A stretch of DNA of 64,000 nucleotides from Azotobacter chroococcum (GCF_004339665.1 NZ_SMMU01000003.1:124001-188000), one strand, 5' to 3'; shown: positions 37,855-48,286, counted from the first letter of the stretch. The notes: generated by a model from the sequence alone, not told the origin. Numbers and translations: made by a program.

Positions 37855-39603
37855 ATGAATCTGCTGATCGTCACTGCCTGTCCGAACGGCATGGTCACCA
37901 GCGTGCTCTGCGCACGCCTGCTGGAAGCGGCTGCCCTGCGTCTGGGCTGGACCGCTCGCGTCGAGGTGCATGATCCCAAGGCGATCGGCTCGCCGCTTTC
38001 CGAAGGCGACATCGCCGCCGCCGACCTGATCGTCGTGGTCAAGACCGGCGAGCTGGCGCTCGAGCGCTTCGTCGGCAAGCGCCTGGTGCAGTCCACCCCG
38101 GCCGAGGCGCTGCAGGAGCCGCAACGCTTCCTCAGCGAGGCCGCCGAACATGCCGAAGTGCTCCAGGCCGGGGCGGCCGCGCCGGCGGCGCCGGCCTCGG
38201 CCCAGCCGCGGCTGGTGGCGGTGACCGCCTGCCCGACCGGGGTGGCCCACACCTTCATGGCCGCCGAGGCCCTGCAGCAGGCCGCCAAACAGCTCGGCTA
38301 CGCGCTGCAGGTGGAAACCCGCGGCTCGGTGGGCGCGCGCAACCTGCTCGACGAGGCGGCCATCGCCGCCGCCGACGTGGTGCTGCTGGCCGCCGACATC
38401 GAGGTGGACACCAGCCGCTTCGCCGGCAAGAAGATCTACCGCTGCGGCACCGGCGTGGCCCTCAAGCAGCCGCAGCAGACCCTGCGCCGCGCCCTGGAGG
38501 AGGCGGTGCCGCAGGCTGGCGCAAGCCCCTCCGCGGCCGCCGCGCCGGGCAAGGCAGCGACCAAGACCGGCCCCTACAAGCATCTGCTGACCGGGGTGTC
38601 CTACATGCTGCCGATGGTGGTGGCCGGCGGCCTGCTGATCGCCCTGTCGTTCGTCTTCGGCATCGAGGCGTTCAAGGAGGAGGGCAGCCTGGCCGCAGCG
38701 CTGATGCAGATCGGCGGCGACACCGCGTTCAAGCTGATGGTGCCGGTGCTGGCCGGCTACATCGCCTATTCCATCGCCGACCGCCCCGGCCTGGCGCCGG
38801 GGATGATCGGCGGCCTCTTGGCCGGCAGCCTGGGGGCGGGCTTCATCGGCGGCATCATCGCCGGCTTCCTCGCCGGCTATTGCGCCAGCGCGCTCAGCCG
38901 CTGGCTGCGCCTGCCGCAGAGCCTCGAGTCGCTCAAGCCGATCCTGCTCATCCCGCTGCTGGCCAGCCTGTTCACCGGTCTGGTGATGATCTACGTGGTC
39001 GGCACGCCGGTGGCCGGCATGCTCGCCGGGCTGACCGATTTCCTCAACGGCATGGGCAGCACCAACGCTGTGCTGCTCGGCCTGCTGCTCGGCGGGATGA
39101 TGTGCGTCGACCTCGGCGGGCCGGTCAACAAGGCGGCCTATGCCTTTTCGGTGGGACTGCTGGCCTCGCAGACCTACGCGCCGATGGCGGCGACCATGGC
39201 CGCGGGCATGGTGCCGCCGCTCGGCATGGCCATCGCCACCGTGCTGGCCCGCTACAAGTTCGCCAAGGCCGAGCGCGAGGCCGGCAAGGCGGCCGGCGTG
39301 CTGGGACTGTGCTTCATCTCCGAGGGGGCGATTCCCTTCGCCGCCAAGGACCCGCTGCGAGTGATCCCGGCCAGCATCGCCGGCGGCGCCCTGACCGGCG
39401 CGCTGTCGATGTTCTTCGGCTGCAAGCTGATGGCGCCCCACGGCGGACTGTTCGTGCTGCTGATCCCCAACGCGATCAACCACGCGCTGGCCTACCTGCT
39501 GGCGATCGTCGCCGGCAGCCTGGTGACCGGGGTGCTGTATGCCGTGCTCAAGCGCGGGGAGGTGGTCGAGGCGATGCCGGTGCCGGCGGTGGAGCAGGGG
39601 TGA
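37855..39603 (+). CDS. fruA: Fructose PTS permease EIIBC
   Basis: This 582-residue inner-membrane permease imports and phosphorylates fructose at C1. It has an N-terminal EIIB-like domain (1-105, LIVTACPNGM with Cys9), then the active EIIB domain (about 118-220) with phosphocysteine Cys126 in VTACPTGVAHTF, then a polytopic EIIC domain from about 240 to the end (GVSYMLPMVVAGGLL onward). I chose MNLLIVTACP by family; a longer frame begins inside the Shine-Dalgarno region (AAGAGGT). Two hairpins follow the stop and should terminate the operon. Confidence 0.95.
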   Translation: MNLLIVTACPNGMVTSVLCARLLEAAALRLGWTARVEVHDPKAIGSPLSEGDIAAADLIVVVKTGELALERFVGKRLVQSTPAEALQEPQRFLSEAAEHAEVLQAGAAAPAAPASAQPRLVAVTACPTGVAHTFMAAEALQQAAKQLGYALQVETRGSVGARNLLDEAAIAAADVVLLAADIEVDTSRFAGKKIYRCGTGVALKQPQQTLRRALEEAVPQAGASPSAAAAPGKAATKTGPYKHLLTGVSYMLPMVVAGGLLIALSFVFGIEAFKEEGSLAAALMQIGGDTAFKLMVPVLAGYIAYSIADRPGLAPGMIGGLLAGSLGAGFIGGIIAGFLAGYCASALSRWLRLPQSLESLKPILLIPLLASLFTGLVMIYVVGTPVAGMLAGLTDFLNGMGSTNAVLLGLLLGGMMCVDLGGPVNKAAYAFSVGLLASQTYAPMAATMAAGMVPPLGMAIATVLARYKFAKAEREAGKAAGVLGLCFISEGAIPFAAKDPLRVIPASIAGGALTGALSMFFGCKLMAPHGGLFVLLIPNAINHALAYLLAIVAGSLVTGVLYAVLKRGEVVEAMPVPAVEQG

Positions 39604-39605
39604 GG

Positions 39606-39659
39606 CTGATCGCCAGCTTGCTGGCGATCAGCCCGTAGGGCGGGTTTCACCCGCCCTAC
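39606..39659. terminator. Two adjacent hairpins after fruA, the second a REP element
   Basis: CTGATCGCCAG (39606-39616) pairs perfectly with 39621-39631 around CTTG. Directly after it GTAGGGCGGG (39635-39644) pairs with CCCGCCCTAC (39650-39659) around TTTCA, the same REP family as elsewhere. Neither has a long T-run, although GTTTT follows. They separate the convergent fruA and prfC genes and may act as terminators or 3' stabilisers. Confidence 0.7.
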
Positions 39660-39683
39660 GGTTTTACCGGGTAACGCAAGGGC

Positions 39684-41267
<1,584 letters not shown>

Positions 41268-41558
41268 GAATTCGTGCCTGGGAGGATGCGGTGGCGGGCG
41301 GGAAGGGCCCGGAAAAGCGCGGAATTATACCTGAAACCGGACGCCGGCCAGCCCGCGCCGACGCCAGGCCGGCGGCTTGCCGGGCAGGAACATCGCGCTG
41401 TCATCTCGGTCTGTCAGAACGGGGGCGAGCGCGAGAGGGCGCTCGCTGCCGTGCGTTTCTCCGCTCGCCAGGCTGTTCGAGATTCTGAATGCTTTCGTTG
41501 CCGATACTGGACGTTCGCGGATTGGACCATCGAGGGGGCGCAAAGCGGCAATTTAGGG

Positions 41559-41587
41559 TTGATCTTGACCCCCCATGGTCCTAAAGT
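41559..41587 (+). promoter_or_regulatory. Promoter of the speC leader/sRNA
   Basis: TTGATC (41559-41564) and TAAAGT (41582-41587) are spaced by exactly 17 bases. A start near 41594 would place the terminator at the end of an 89-base transcript. Confidence 0.6.
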
Positions 41588-41593
41588 TCGCGC

Positions 41594-41682
41594 CCGAACG
41601 TCCATGCTGGAAACGATCCATCCGGCTCAAGTACTGACGACGAGACAGCAAGGTCAACCCGTGTCCCCGGTTGACCTTTTTT
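41594..41682 (+). ncRNA. Predicted short transcript: speC leader attenuator or small RNA
   Basis: A terminator hairpin AAGGTCAACC (41650-41659) / GGTTGACCTT (41669-41678) with a 9-base loop and six T's ends at 41682, about 110 bases before the speC ATG on the same strand. No open frame lies between it and the preceding promoter. The transcript could therefore be an independent sRNA of about 89 bases, or a leader that regulates speC by read-through. I do not recognise a named RNA family. The 5' end is inferred from the promoter. Confidence 0.55.
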
Positions 41683-41793
41683 GCTTTCGGCGACATGCCT
41701 TGGGAAGTAGGCGAACCAAAGTGGGGAAACTGATCAGGCGTTCGTGTAACCCCTTTTTCCATCCTTTCCGCGTTTTGCCATTGGAGTCCGTGC

Positions 41794-42957
41794 ATGTCGA
41801 TCAAGATCGAAGACTACTACCCGCCCGCCACCTTCCAGCGCATGAAGGCCTTTGCCGACAAGCAGGAAACCCCCTTCGTGGTCATCGACACCGAAACCAT
41901 CGCCAACGCCTATGACGAGCTGGGCGACTGCTTCCCCTTCGCCCGCATCTACTACGCGGTGAAGGCCAACCCGGCGGTGGAGATCATCCGCCTGCTGCGC
42001 GACAAGGGCTCGAACTTCGACATCGCCTCGATCTACGAACTGGACAAGGTGCTGAACGAGGGTGTCGGCGCCGAGCGCATCAGCTACGGCAACACCATCA
42101 AGAAGTCCCGCGACATCCGCTACTTCTACGAGAAGGGCGTGCGCCTGTTCGCCACCGACTCCGAGGCCGACCTGCGCAACATCGCCAAGGCCGCGCCGGG
42201 CTCGCGGATCTACGTGCGCATCCTCTCCGAGGGTTCCACCACCGCCGACTGGCCGCTGTCGCGCAAGTTCGGCTGCCAGCCGGACATGGCCCTGGACCTG
42301 CTGATCCTCGCCCGCGAACTGGGCCTGGTGCCCTATGGCGTGTCCTTCCACGTCGGCTCGCAGCAGCGCGACATCGACGTCTGGGACGCGGTGATCGCCA
42401 AGGTCAAGGTGATCTTCGAGCGCCTCAGGGAAGAGGACGGCATCGAGCTGAAGATGATCAACATGGGCGGCGGCTTCCCGGCCAACTACATCACCAAGAC
42501 CAACAGCCTGGAAACCTACGCCGAGGAGATCATCCGCTTCCTCAAGGAAGACTTCGGCGACGAGCTGCCGGAGATCATCCTCGAGCCGGGCCGTTCGCTG
42601 ATCGCCAACGCCGGCATCCTGGTCAGCGAAGTGGTGCTGGTCTCGCGCAAGTCGCGCACCGCCGTGGAGCGCTGGGTGTACACCGACGTGGGCAAGTTCT
42701 CCGGGCTGATCGAGACCATGGACGAGGCCATCAAGTACCCGATCTGGACCGAGAAGAAGGGCGAGATGGAGGAGGTGGTGATCGCCGGGCCGACCTGCGA
42801 CAGCGCCGACATCATGTACGAGAACTACAAGTACGGCCTGCCGCTCAACCTGGCCAGCGGTGACCGCCTGTACTGGCTGTCCACCGGCGCCTACACCACC
42901 AGCTACAGCGCCGTGGAGTTCAACGGCTTCCCGCCGCTGAAGGCCTTCTACATATAA
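41794..42957 (+). CDS. speC: Ornithine decarboxylase (group IV, PLP-dependent)
   Basis: This fold-III decarboxylase makes putrescine from ornithine. The protein is 387 residues. The PLP lysine is Lys57 in YYAVKANP; glycine-rich phosphate-binding GGGFP lies near 224-228; EPGRSL near 263-268; and catalytic Cys335 in GPTCDSAD. The short length and Lys/Cys pattern match the eukaryote-like ODC of Pseudomonas SpeC; lysine specificity cannot be excluded. A terminated leader lies upstream, which may mean attenuation control. A terminator follows. Confidence 0.92.
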   Translation: MSIKIEDYYPPATFQRMKAFADKQETPFVVIDTETIANAYDELGDCFPFARIYYAVKANPAVEIIRLLRDKGSNFDIASIYELDKVLNEGVGAERISYGNTIKKSRDIRYFYEKGVRLFATDSEADLRNIAKAAPGSRIYVRILSEGSTTADWPLSRKFGCQPDMALDLLILARELGLVPYGVSFHVGSQQRDIDVWDAVIAKVKVIFERLREEDGIELKMINMGGGFPANYITKTNSLETYAEEIIRFLKEDFGDELPEIILEPGRSLIANAGILVSEVVLVSRKSRTAVERWVYTDVGKFSGLIETMDEAIKYPIWTEKKGEMEEVVIAGPTCDSADIMYENYKYGLPLNLASGDRLYWLSTGAYTTSYSAVEFNGFPPLKAFYI

Positions 42958-42977
42958 GATCCGCCTGCCAGCGAAAC

Positions 42978-43003
42978 AACGCCGCGCCTGTCGCGGCGTT
43001 TTT
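42978..43003 (+). terminator. Terminator of speC
   Basis: AACGCCGCG (42978-42986) pairs with CGCGGCGTT (42992-43000) around CCTGT, followed by TTT. It begins 21 bases past the stop. Confidence 0.88.
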
Positions 43004-43046
43004 CATTGCGAATCCCGATAGCCCCGATAGCCGAGGAGCGGACGCC

Positions 43047-44153
43047 ATGCACAGCCCCCTGCCCACGCTGCAGCAGATCCCCGCGAGCATCGCCGCGGTC
43101 GCCGACTACGAGCCCTTTGCCCGCGAGCGGATGAGCGAGCAGGCCTGGGCCTACATGGCCGGCGGCGCGGCGGACGAGCTGACCCTGCGCGAGAACTGTG
43201 CGGCGTTCCAGCGCCTGCGCCTGCGCAGCCGGGCGCTGCCGGACCTGAGCGGCGGGCACACCCGCCTGGAGCTGTTCGGCCAGCGCCTCGAGCAGCCGAT
43301 CCTGCTGGCGCCGGTGGCCTACCAGAAGCTGGTCCACCCGGACGGCGAGCTGGCCACGGTGCTGGCGGCCTCGGCGGTGCGCGCCGGGATGGTGGTCAGC
43401 ACCCAGGCCAGCCTGGCGCTGGAGGAGATCGCCCGCCAGGCGCAGACGCCCTTGTGGTTCCAGCTCTACGTGCAGCCCGACCGCGAGTTCACCCGCGAGC
43501 TGGTGCGGCGCGCCGAGGCGGCCGGCTACCAGGCGCTGGTGGTGACCGTGGATGCGCCGGTCAACGGCCTGCGCAACCGCGAGCAGCGCGCCGGCTTCGC
43601 GCTGCCGGCGGGCGTGGAGGCGGTCAACCTGCGCGGCATGCGCACATTGCCGCCGACCGCCACTCGGATCGGCGACAGCGTGCTGTTCGGCGGCCCGCTG
43701 CTGGCCGCCGCTCCGGCCTGGCGGGATCTCGCCTGGCTGCGCTCGCTGACTCGCCTGCCGGTGCTGGTCAAGGGCGTGATGCATCCCGAGGACGCCCGCC
43801 GCGCGGTGGCCGAGGGCATCGACGGGATCATCGTCTCCAACCACGGCGGGCGCACCCTGGACACCCAGCCGGCGACCATCGAGGTCTTGGCGGAAATCGC
43901 CCGGGCCGTCGATGGACGGGTTCCGCTGCTGCTGGATGGCGGCATCCGCCGCGGCACCGACGTGTTCAAGGCCCTGGCCCTGGGTGCCAGCGCGGTGCTG
44001 GTGGGGCGGCCCTACGTCTTCGGCCTGGCCGCGGCGGGCGCGCCGGGGGTCTGCCATGTGGTGCAGCTGCTGCGCGCCGAGCTGGAGGTGGCCATGGCCC
44101 TGACCGGCTGCCGGACCCTGGCCGATATAGGGCCGGGACTGGTGGACCGCTGA
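43047..44153 (+). CDS. FMN-dependent alpha-hydroxy-acid dehydrogenase/oxidase
   Basis: This 368-residue TIM-barrel flavoenzyme of the lactate oxidase/glycolate oxidase group has active-site residues Tyr141 (FQLYVQ), Lys242 (LVKGVM), His266 and Arg269 in SNHGGRTLD, and FMN-contact Asp298 (LLDGGIRRG). It lacks the membrane-associated insertion of LldD, so it is a soluble enzyme. L-lactate, glycolate or a related 2-hydroxy acid could be the substrate. It stands between speC and the convergent Sel1 gene. No dedicated permease is adjacent. Confidence 0.85.
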   Translation: MHSPLPTLQQIPASIAAVADYEPFARERMSEQAWAYMAGGAADELTLRENCAAFQRLRLRSRALPDLSGGHTRLELFGQRLEQPILLAPVAYQKLVHPDGELATVLAASAVRAGMVVSTQASLALEEIARQAQTPLWFQLYVQPDREFTRELVRRAEAAGYQALVVTVDAPVNGLRNREQRAGFALPAGVEAVNLRGMRTLPPTATRIGDSVLFGGPLLAAAPAWRDLAWLRSLTRLPVLVKGVMHPEDARRAVAEGIDGIIVSNHGGRTLDTQPATIEVLAEIARAVDGRVPLLLDGGIRRGTDVFKALALGASAVLVGRPYVFGLAAAGAPGVCHVVQLLRAELEVAMALTGCRTLADIGPGLVDR

Positions 44154-44160
44154 GAACCTT

Positions 44161-44928
44161 TCAGCCGGCGAGAGCGCCGGCTTCCTGCTCGGCGCAGCGC
44201 CGGGCGTAGGCCTCGGCGAGGTCGGCGAGTTCCGCGACGGCGGCCCGTTGCAGTTCGTCGCAGGCCTTGCGCAGGAATTTCAGATGGCCGCGGGCGAGGG
44301 CTTCGCGCAGCCAGTGGCGAGCCTCGTCCCAGCGGCCGAGACCCATCAGCACCGAGGCATAGCTGAACTGGCCGCGGAAGTCGCCAGCCTCGGCGGAGCG
44401 CCGGTAGCAGTCGAAGGCGGCCTGCGGGTCGGCGCGGACCACCCGGCCTTCCTCGTAGTAGCGGCCGACCAGGTTCATCGACTTGGCGTGCCCCAGCGCG
44501 GCGGCGCGCTGGTACCAGGCGAAGGCCTGTTCCTCGTCGCGCGCCACCCCGCGGCCGGTGGCGAGCAGGTTGGCGTAGTTGTACATGCCCCAGTCGAGAC
44601 CGCGCTCGGCCGCCGTGCGGTAATGCCGGGCGGCGGCCGCTTCGTCGACGGGACCGCCCCAGCCCAGTTCGCAGCAGCGGCCCAGCATGTTGCTGGCCAT
44701 GGCATGGCCGCGCCGGGCGGCGATCTCGAACCAGTCGCGGGCCAGCGCCGCGTCGCGCTGGATGCCGAGACCATCGAGCAGAAGTTGGCCTAGCAGGGCC
44801 TGGGCCTCCGCTTCGCCGGCGCTCGCCGCGGCGAGCGTCCAGCGTGCCGCCTGGCGCGGATCTTCGGCCAGGCTGCGGCCCAGTTGCGCGAGGTCGGGCG
44901 TTTCGCTGCGGTGCAGGATGAAGCTCAT
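44161..44928 (-). CDS. Sel1-repeat protein next to piuC
   Basis: This 255-residue protein has about five Sel1-like repeats of 36 residues (about 35-210), with the pattern ALLGQLLLDGLGIQRDAALA, then GRCCELGWGGPVDEAAAARH and NYANLLATGRGVARDEEQAF. It has no signal peptide. Sel1 proteins act as scaffolds for protein partners. It lies 10 bases downstream of piuC on the same strand, and I recall the same pair in P. aeruginosa, which suggests a link with iron uptake. No direct function is known. Confidence 0.85.
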   Translation of the reverse strand: MSFILHRSETPDLAQLGRSLAEDPRQAARWTLAAASAGEAEAQALLGQLLLDGLGIQRDAALARDWFEIAARRGHAMASNMLGRCCELGWGGPVDEAAAARHYRTAAERGLDWGMYNYANLLATGRGVARDEEQAFAWYQRAAALGHAKSMNLVGRYYEEGRVVRADPQAAFDCYRRSAEAGDFRGQFSYASVLMGLGRWDEARHWLREALARGHLKFLRKACDELQRAAVAELADLAEAYARRCAEQEAGALAG

Positions 44929-44938
44929 GGTCGTCCGC

Positions 44939-45619
44939 TCACACCTCGCCCCAGCGGCGCAGCAGGTTGTGGTAGTTGCCGGTCAGCTGGACCAGCGCCG
45001 GGTGCTCGGGCACGTCGCGCGACAGGCTCTGGATCGCCTGGTCCATCTCGTACAGCAGGCTGCGCTGGGGGTCTTCGCGGACCAGGCTCTGGGTCCAGAA
45101 GAACGAGGCGTAGCGCGCCCCGCGGGTGACCGGAGTGACCTGGTGGATGCTGGTGGCCGGGTAGAGCACCAGGTCGCCGGCCGGTAGCTTGACCCGCTGC
45201 ATGCCGTAGGTGTCCTGGATCACCAGCTCGCCGCCGTCGTACTCGTCCGGGTCGCTGAAGAACAGCGTGGAGGAGAGGTCGGTGCGCACCCGCTCGGCGG
45301 AGCCGCGCACCTGGCGCACGGCGTTGTCGATGTGAAAGCCGAAGGTGCCGCCGTCGGTGTAGCAGTTGAACAGTGGCGGATAGACCTTGTGCGGCAGCGC
45401 GGCGGACATGAACTGCGGGTTCTGCCACAGGCGCTCGAGCATGGCGGTGGCGATCTCCTGGGCCAGCGGGTCGTCCTCGGCCAGTTGCAGATTGTGCTTG
45501 GTGCGAGCCGACTGATAACCGGCGGTCACCTTGCCGTCGAGCCACTGCGCCTGCTCCAGCGCCTGGCGGATGCGCCGGACCTCGTCGCGGGAAAACACCC
45601 CCGGTATGTGTAGCAGCAT
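44939..45619 (-). CDS. piuC: Fe(II)/2-oxoglutarate-dependent PKHD-type hydroxylase PiuC
   Basis: This 226-residue double-stranded beta-helix dioxygenase has the iron ligands His96 and Asp98 (FGFHIDN) and His159 (SIHQVTPV), with the 2-oxoglutarate arginine at 166 or 169 (RGARYAS). It is the PiuC/YbiX family. PiuC homologues are co-located with piuA and are iron regulated; the substrate is unknown, but a modification of a siderophore or receptor partner is often proposed. The gene is divergent from piuA, and the Sel1 gene follows. The gap to piuA (180 bases) contains Fur-like sites. Confidence 0.93.
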   Translation of the reverse strand: MLLHIPGVFSRDEVRRIRQALEQAQWLDGKVTAGYQSARTKHNLQLAEDDPLAQEIATAMLERLWQNPQFMSAALPHKVYPPLFNCYTDGGTFGFHIDNAVRQVRGSAERVRTDLSSTLFFSDPDEYDGGELVIQDTYGMQRVKLPAGDLVLYPATSIHQVTPVTRGARYASFFWTQSLVREDPQRSLLYEMDQAIQSLSRDVPEHPALVQLTGNYHNLLRRWGEV

Positions 45620-45737
45620 GATGGCTGGCCCCTATTAATCGAGAATATATCTCAAATGTTATTTCCTTTTATTTGCTGAGTAAATGGAGCGCTGAAACAA
45701 AAAAATAATAATTCGTGTATGTAAATTTGTATCTGTT

Positions 45738-45756
45738 GATTACGAGAATCGTTCTT
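45738..45756. promoter_or_regulatory. Candidate Fur box between piuC and piuA
   Basis: GATTACGAGAATCGTTCTT matches the 19-base Fur consensus at about 13 of 19 positions, in an AT-rich divergent promoter. A second palindrome, GAGAATATATCTC (45641-45653), near the piuC start could be another weak site. Iron control of piu genes is known in Pseudomonas. Confidence 0.6.
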
Positions 45757-45799
45757 GATTAGAGTGCGCGCCATTCGTTTCGTTAGGGGGGAAACTATT

Positions 45800-48082
45800 A
45801 TGTCGCGTATCAACGAGCGTCCTGCCACCAAGCCGTGCGTGCTGGCTTCCGCCTTGGGAGTCGTCACCGCAGTGACCACGGTCGGTGGGTTGCGTGCCGA
45901 GGAGGCGGCACAGAAGGAAACCGCTCGCAAGGACGCGGAGAAGAAGGAGGTTCTGTCGCTGGAGGCCGATAGCGTCATCGGCCAGCGCGAGGACGACTAC
46001 AAGGTCGAGTCGGCATCGAAGAAGTTCACCGCACCGCTGCGCGAGACGCCCAAGTCGGTCACCATCATTTCCCAGCAGGTCATCGAGGACACCGGCTCGC
46101 TGACCCTGGTCGACGCCCTGCGCACCACCTCGGGCATCACCTTCGGCGCCGGCGAGGGCGGCAATCCGGCGGGCGACCGGCCGATCATCCGCGGCTTCAA
46201 CGCCGAGAGCGACACCTTCATCGACGGCCTGCGCGACGTTGCCTCGCAGACCCGCGAGATATTCAACATCGAGCAGATCGAGGTGAGCAAGGGCCCCGGC
46301 TCGGCCTATACCGGCGCCGGCTCCACCGGCGGCAGCATCAACATGATCACCAAGACCGCCAAGCGCAACGATTTCCTCGACCTCAGCCAGACCTTCGGCT
46401 CGGACCAGACCCGTCGCTCGACCCTGGACTTCAACCGGATGCTGACCGACCAGATCGGCTTCCGCCTGAACCTGATGAAGCACGACGCCAACGTCGCCGG
46501 CCGCGACGGGGTGGACGTCAGCCGCTGGGGCTTCGCGCCGACCATCACCTTCGGCTTTGACACCCCGACCCGCGCGACCTTCTCCTACTACCACGTGGAG
46601 GCCGACGACATGCCGGACTACGGCATTCCAGTGAAGCCGGCAACCGCCAGCAACCCGGTGCGCAAGCCGGTGAGCGGCGACAAGGACCACTTCTACGGCC
46701 TGACCGGCCGCGACTTCCGGGAAAGCAGCACCGACTCCGGCACCTTCAGGATCGAGCACGATATCAACGAGAACGTGACGATCTCCAACACCTTCCGCCA
46801 GGTGCGCACCACCCTCGACTACATCGCCACCAACCCGAACGACTCGGTCGCCGGCAATCTCGAGAGGGGACTGGTGTGGCGCTCGCCGAAGAGCCGCAAT
46901 TCCACCTCGGAAGGCTGGGTGAACCAGACCGACATCCAGGCGAAGTTCAACACCGGCTTCATCGAGCACACCATGGTAGGCGGCATCGAGATCACCGACC
47001 AGGACGTGCACAACCGCCCCTATGCCTTCTACACCGCGGACGGCAGAGCCATCTCCACCACCAATAGCTGCAACAGCGCCAGCCTGTCCTCGGGCAACTG
47101 CACCACCCTGAACAACCCGACCTACAAAGACAGTTGGGATGGCTACTACACCGACGGCCTGTCCTACACCGACACGGACACCCAGACCAAGTCCGCCTAC
47201 CTGTTCGACACCCTCAAGTTCAACGACAAGTGGTCGCTGAACCTCGGCCTGCGCTACGACGACTTCGAGACCGAGTCCTCGGGCTATAGCACCGGTACCC
47301 GTACCCAGCCTGCAGGCAATTTCAAGTTGGAGAACAACAACAACTTCTGGAGCCACCAGTTGGGCGTGGTCTACAACCCGCTGCCCAACGGCAGCATCTA
47401 CGCGGCCTGGTCGACCTCGCGCAACCCGGTCGGCGAAACCGCCGGCGAAGGCAACGACAGCATCGCCGGTGCCACCCAGGACCTCGAGCCGGAACGCAAC
47501 CGCAACATCGAGCTGGGCACCAAGTGGGAGTTCTTCGACGGCCGCCTGGCGCTGGACTCGGCGATCTTCAAGACCAAGAAGTCCAACGCGCGGGTCACCG
47601 ATGAGGACGGCCGGACGCAGAACATGGGCGAGGTGGAGATCAAGGGCTTCGAGCTGGGCGTCAACGGCCGGCTCACCCGCGAATGGCAGGTCTTCGCCAA
47701 CTACACCTACCTCGACAGCGAGATCGTCGACGGCGGCGTAGTCGGCGGCGTCGACGGTGCCAACGACGGCAACGAGAACCCCAGCACCCCGGAAAACAGC
47801 TTCAGCTTCTGGAGCACCTACCAGCTGTTCCCCTTCCTGACCGTCGGCGGCGGCGCCAATTACGTGGATTCGCGCTATGGCAACGCCGCCAACACGATCC
47901 AGGTGTCCAGCTACTGGCGCTACGATGCCATGGCCAACCTGAAGGTGAGCAAGAGCCTCGACCTGCAGCTGAATATCCAGAACCTGACCGACAAGCGCTA
48001 CTTCGACCAGGTCTTCACGACCCACATGGCCCACGTGGCGCCGGGACGTACCGTGTTGCTGGCCACCAACTTCCACTTCTGA
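45800..48082 (+). CDS. piuA: TonB-dependent siderophore receptor PiuA
   Basis: This outer-membrane receptor imports ferric siderophores with TonB energy. The precursor is 760 residues. An N-terminal export sequence is followed by a plug domain (about 65-180, RETPKSVTIISQQVIEDTGS, then SKGPGSAYTGAGSTGGSIN) and a 22-strand barrel ending in Phe (TNFHF), the usual C-terminal signature. In Pseudomonas PiuA is a known entry route for siderophore-linked beta-lactams. The start MSRINERPATK follows an AGGGGGGA ribosome site. piuC is divergent and piuB follows. Confidence 0.95.
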   Translation: MSRINERPATKPCVLASALGVVTAVTTVGGLRAEEAAQKETARKDAEKKEVLSLEADSVIGQREDDYKVESASKKFTAPLRETPKSVTIISQQVIEDTGSLTLVDALRTTSGITFGAGEGGNPAGDRPIIRGFNAESDTFIDGLRDVASQTREIFNIEQIEVSKGPGSAYTGAGSTGGSINMITKTAKRNDFLDLSQTFGSDQTRRSTLDFNRMLTDQIGFRLNLMKHDANVAGRDGVDVSRWGFAPTITFGFDTPTRATFSYYHVEADDMPDYGIPVKPATASNPVRKPVSGDKDHFYGLTGRDFRESSTDSGTFRIEHDINENVTISNTFRQVRTTLDYIATNPNDSVAGNLERGLVWRSPKSRNSTSEGWVNQTDIQAKFNTGFIEHTMVGGIEITDQDVHNRPYAFYTADGRAISTTNSCNSASLSSGNCTTLNNPTYKDSWDGYYTDGLSYTDTDTQTKSAYLFDTLKFNDKWSLNLGLRYDDFETESSGYSTGTRTQPAGNFKLENNNNFWSHQLGVVYNPLPNGSIYAAWSTSRNPVGETAGEGNDSIAGATQDLEPERNRNIELGTKWEFFDGRLALDSAIFKTKKSNARVTDEDGRTQNMGEVEIKGFELGVNGRLTREWQVFANYTYLDSEIVDGGVVGGVDGANDGNENPSTPENSFSFWSTYQLFPFLTVGGGANYVDSRYGNAANTIQVSSYWRYDAMANLKVSKSLDLQLNIQNLTDKRYFDQVFTTHMAHVAPGRTVLLATNFHF

Positions 48083-48100
48083 TTCGGTTGCGAAGCCGTC

Positions 48101-48124
48101 GAAGGCCGCCTGCGGGCGGCCTTC
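48101..48124 (+). terminator. Hairpin after piuA
   Basis: GAAGGCCGCC (48101-48110) pairs with GGCGGCCTTC (48115-48124) around TGCG. The T-run is weak, so it may be partial termination, leaving some read-through into piuB. Confidence 0.6.
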
Positions 48125-48286
48125 GCGTGTCTGCCGGTTGCCGGTAAAAGTTGGGTAAAGCCGGTTTGTTGCAAACTGTTCTCGAATAGAATTTTCCGCA
48201 CCGCCGCCGTGGCGGTGTAGCGTGCGGGTGACCGCATTCCGATTCCAGGTGTGCCGCCGAGAGCGGCATCGATCAGGTGACATCAG

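Larger units (their letters stand above)
41268..41793. other. 526-base region between divergent prfC and speC
   Basis: The left part (41268-41540) shows no gene or clear structure; the prfC promoter must be there. The right part has a sigma-70 promoter, a short transcribed region and a terminator, described separately. From that terminator (41682) to the speC ATG at 41794 nothing further is defined. Confidence 0.6.

Noticed and set aside
48125-48286. Fur box before piuB
   Set aside because: The best match is poor, so piuB iron control is left as context only.
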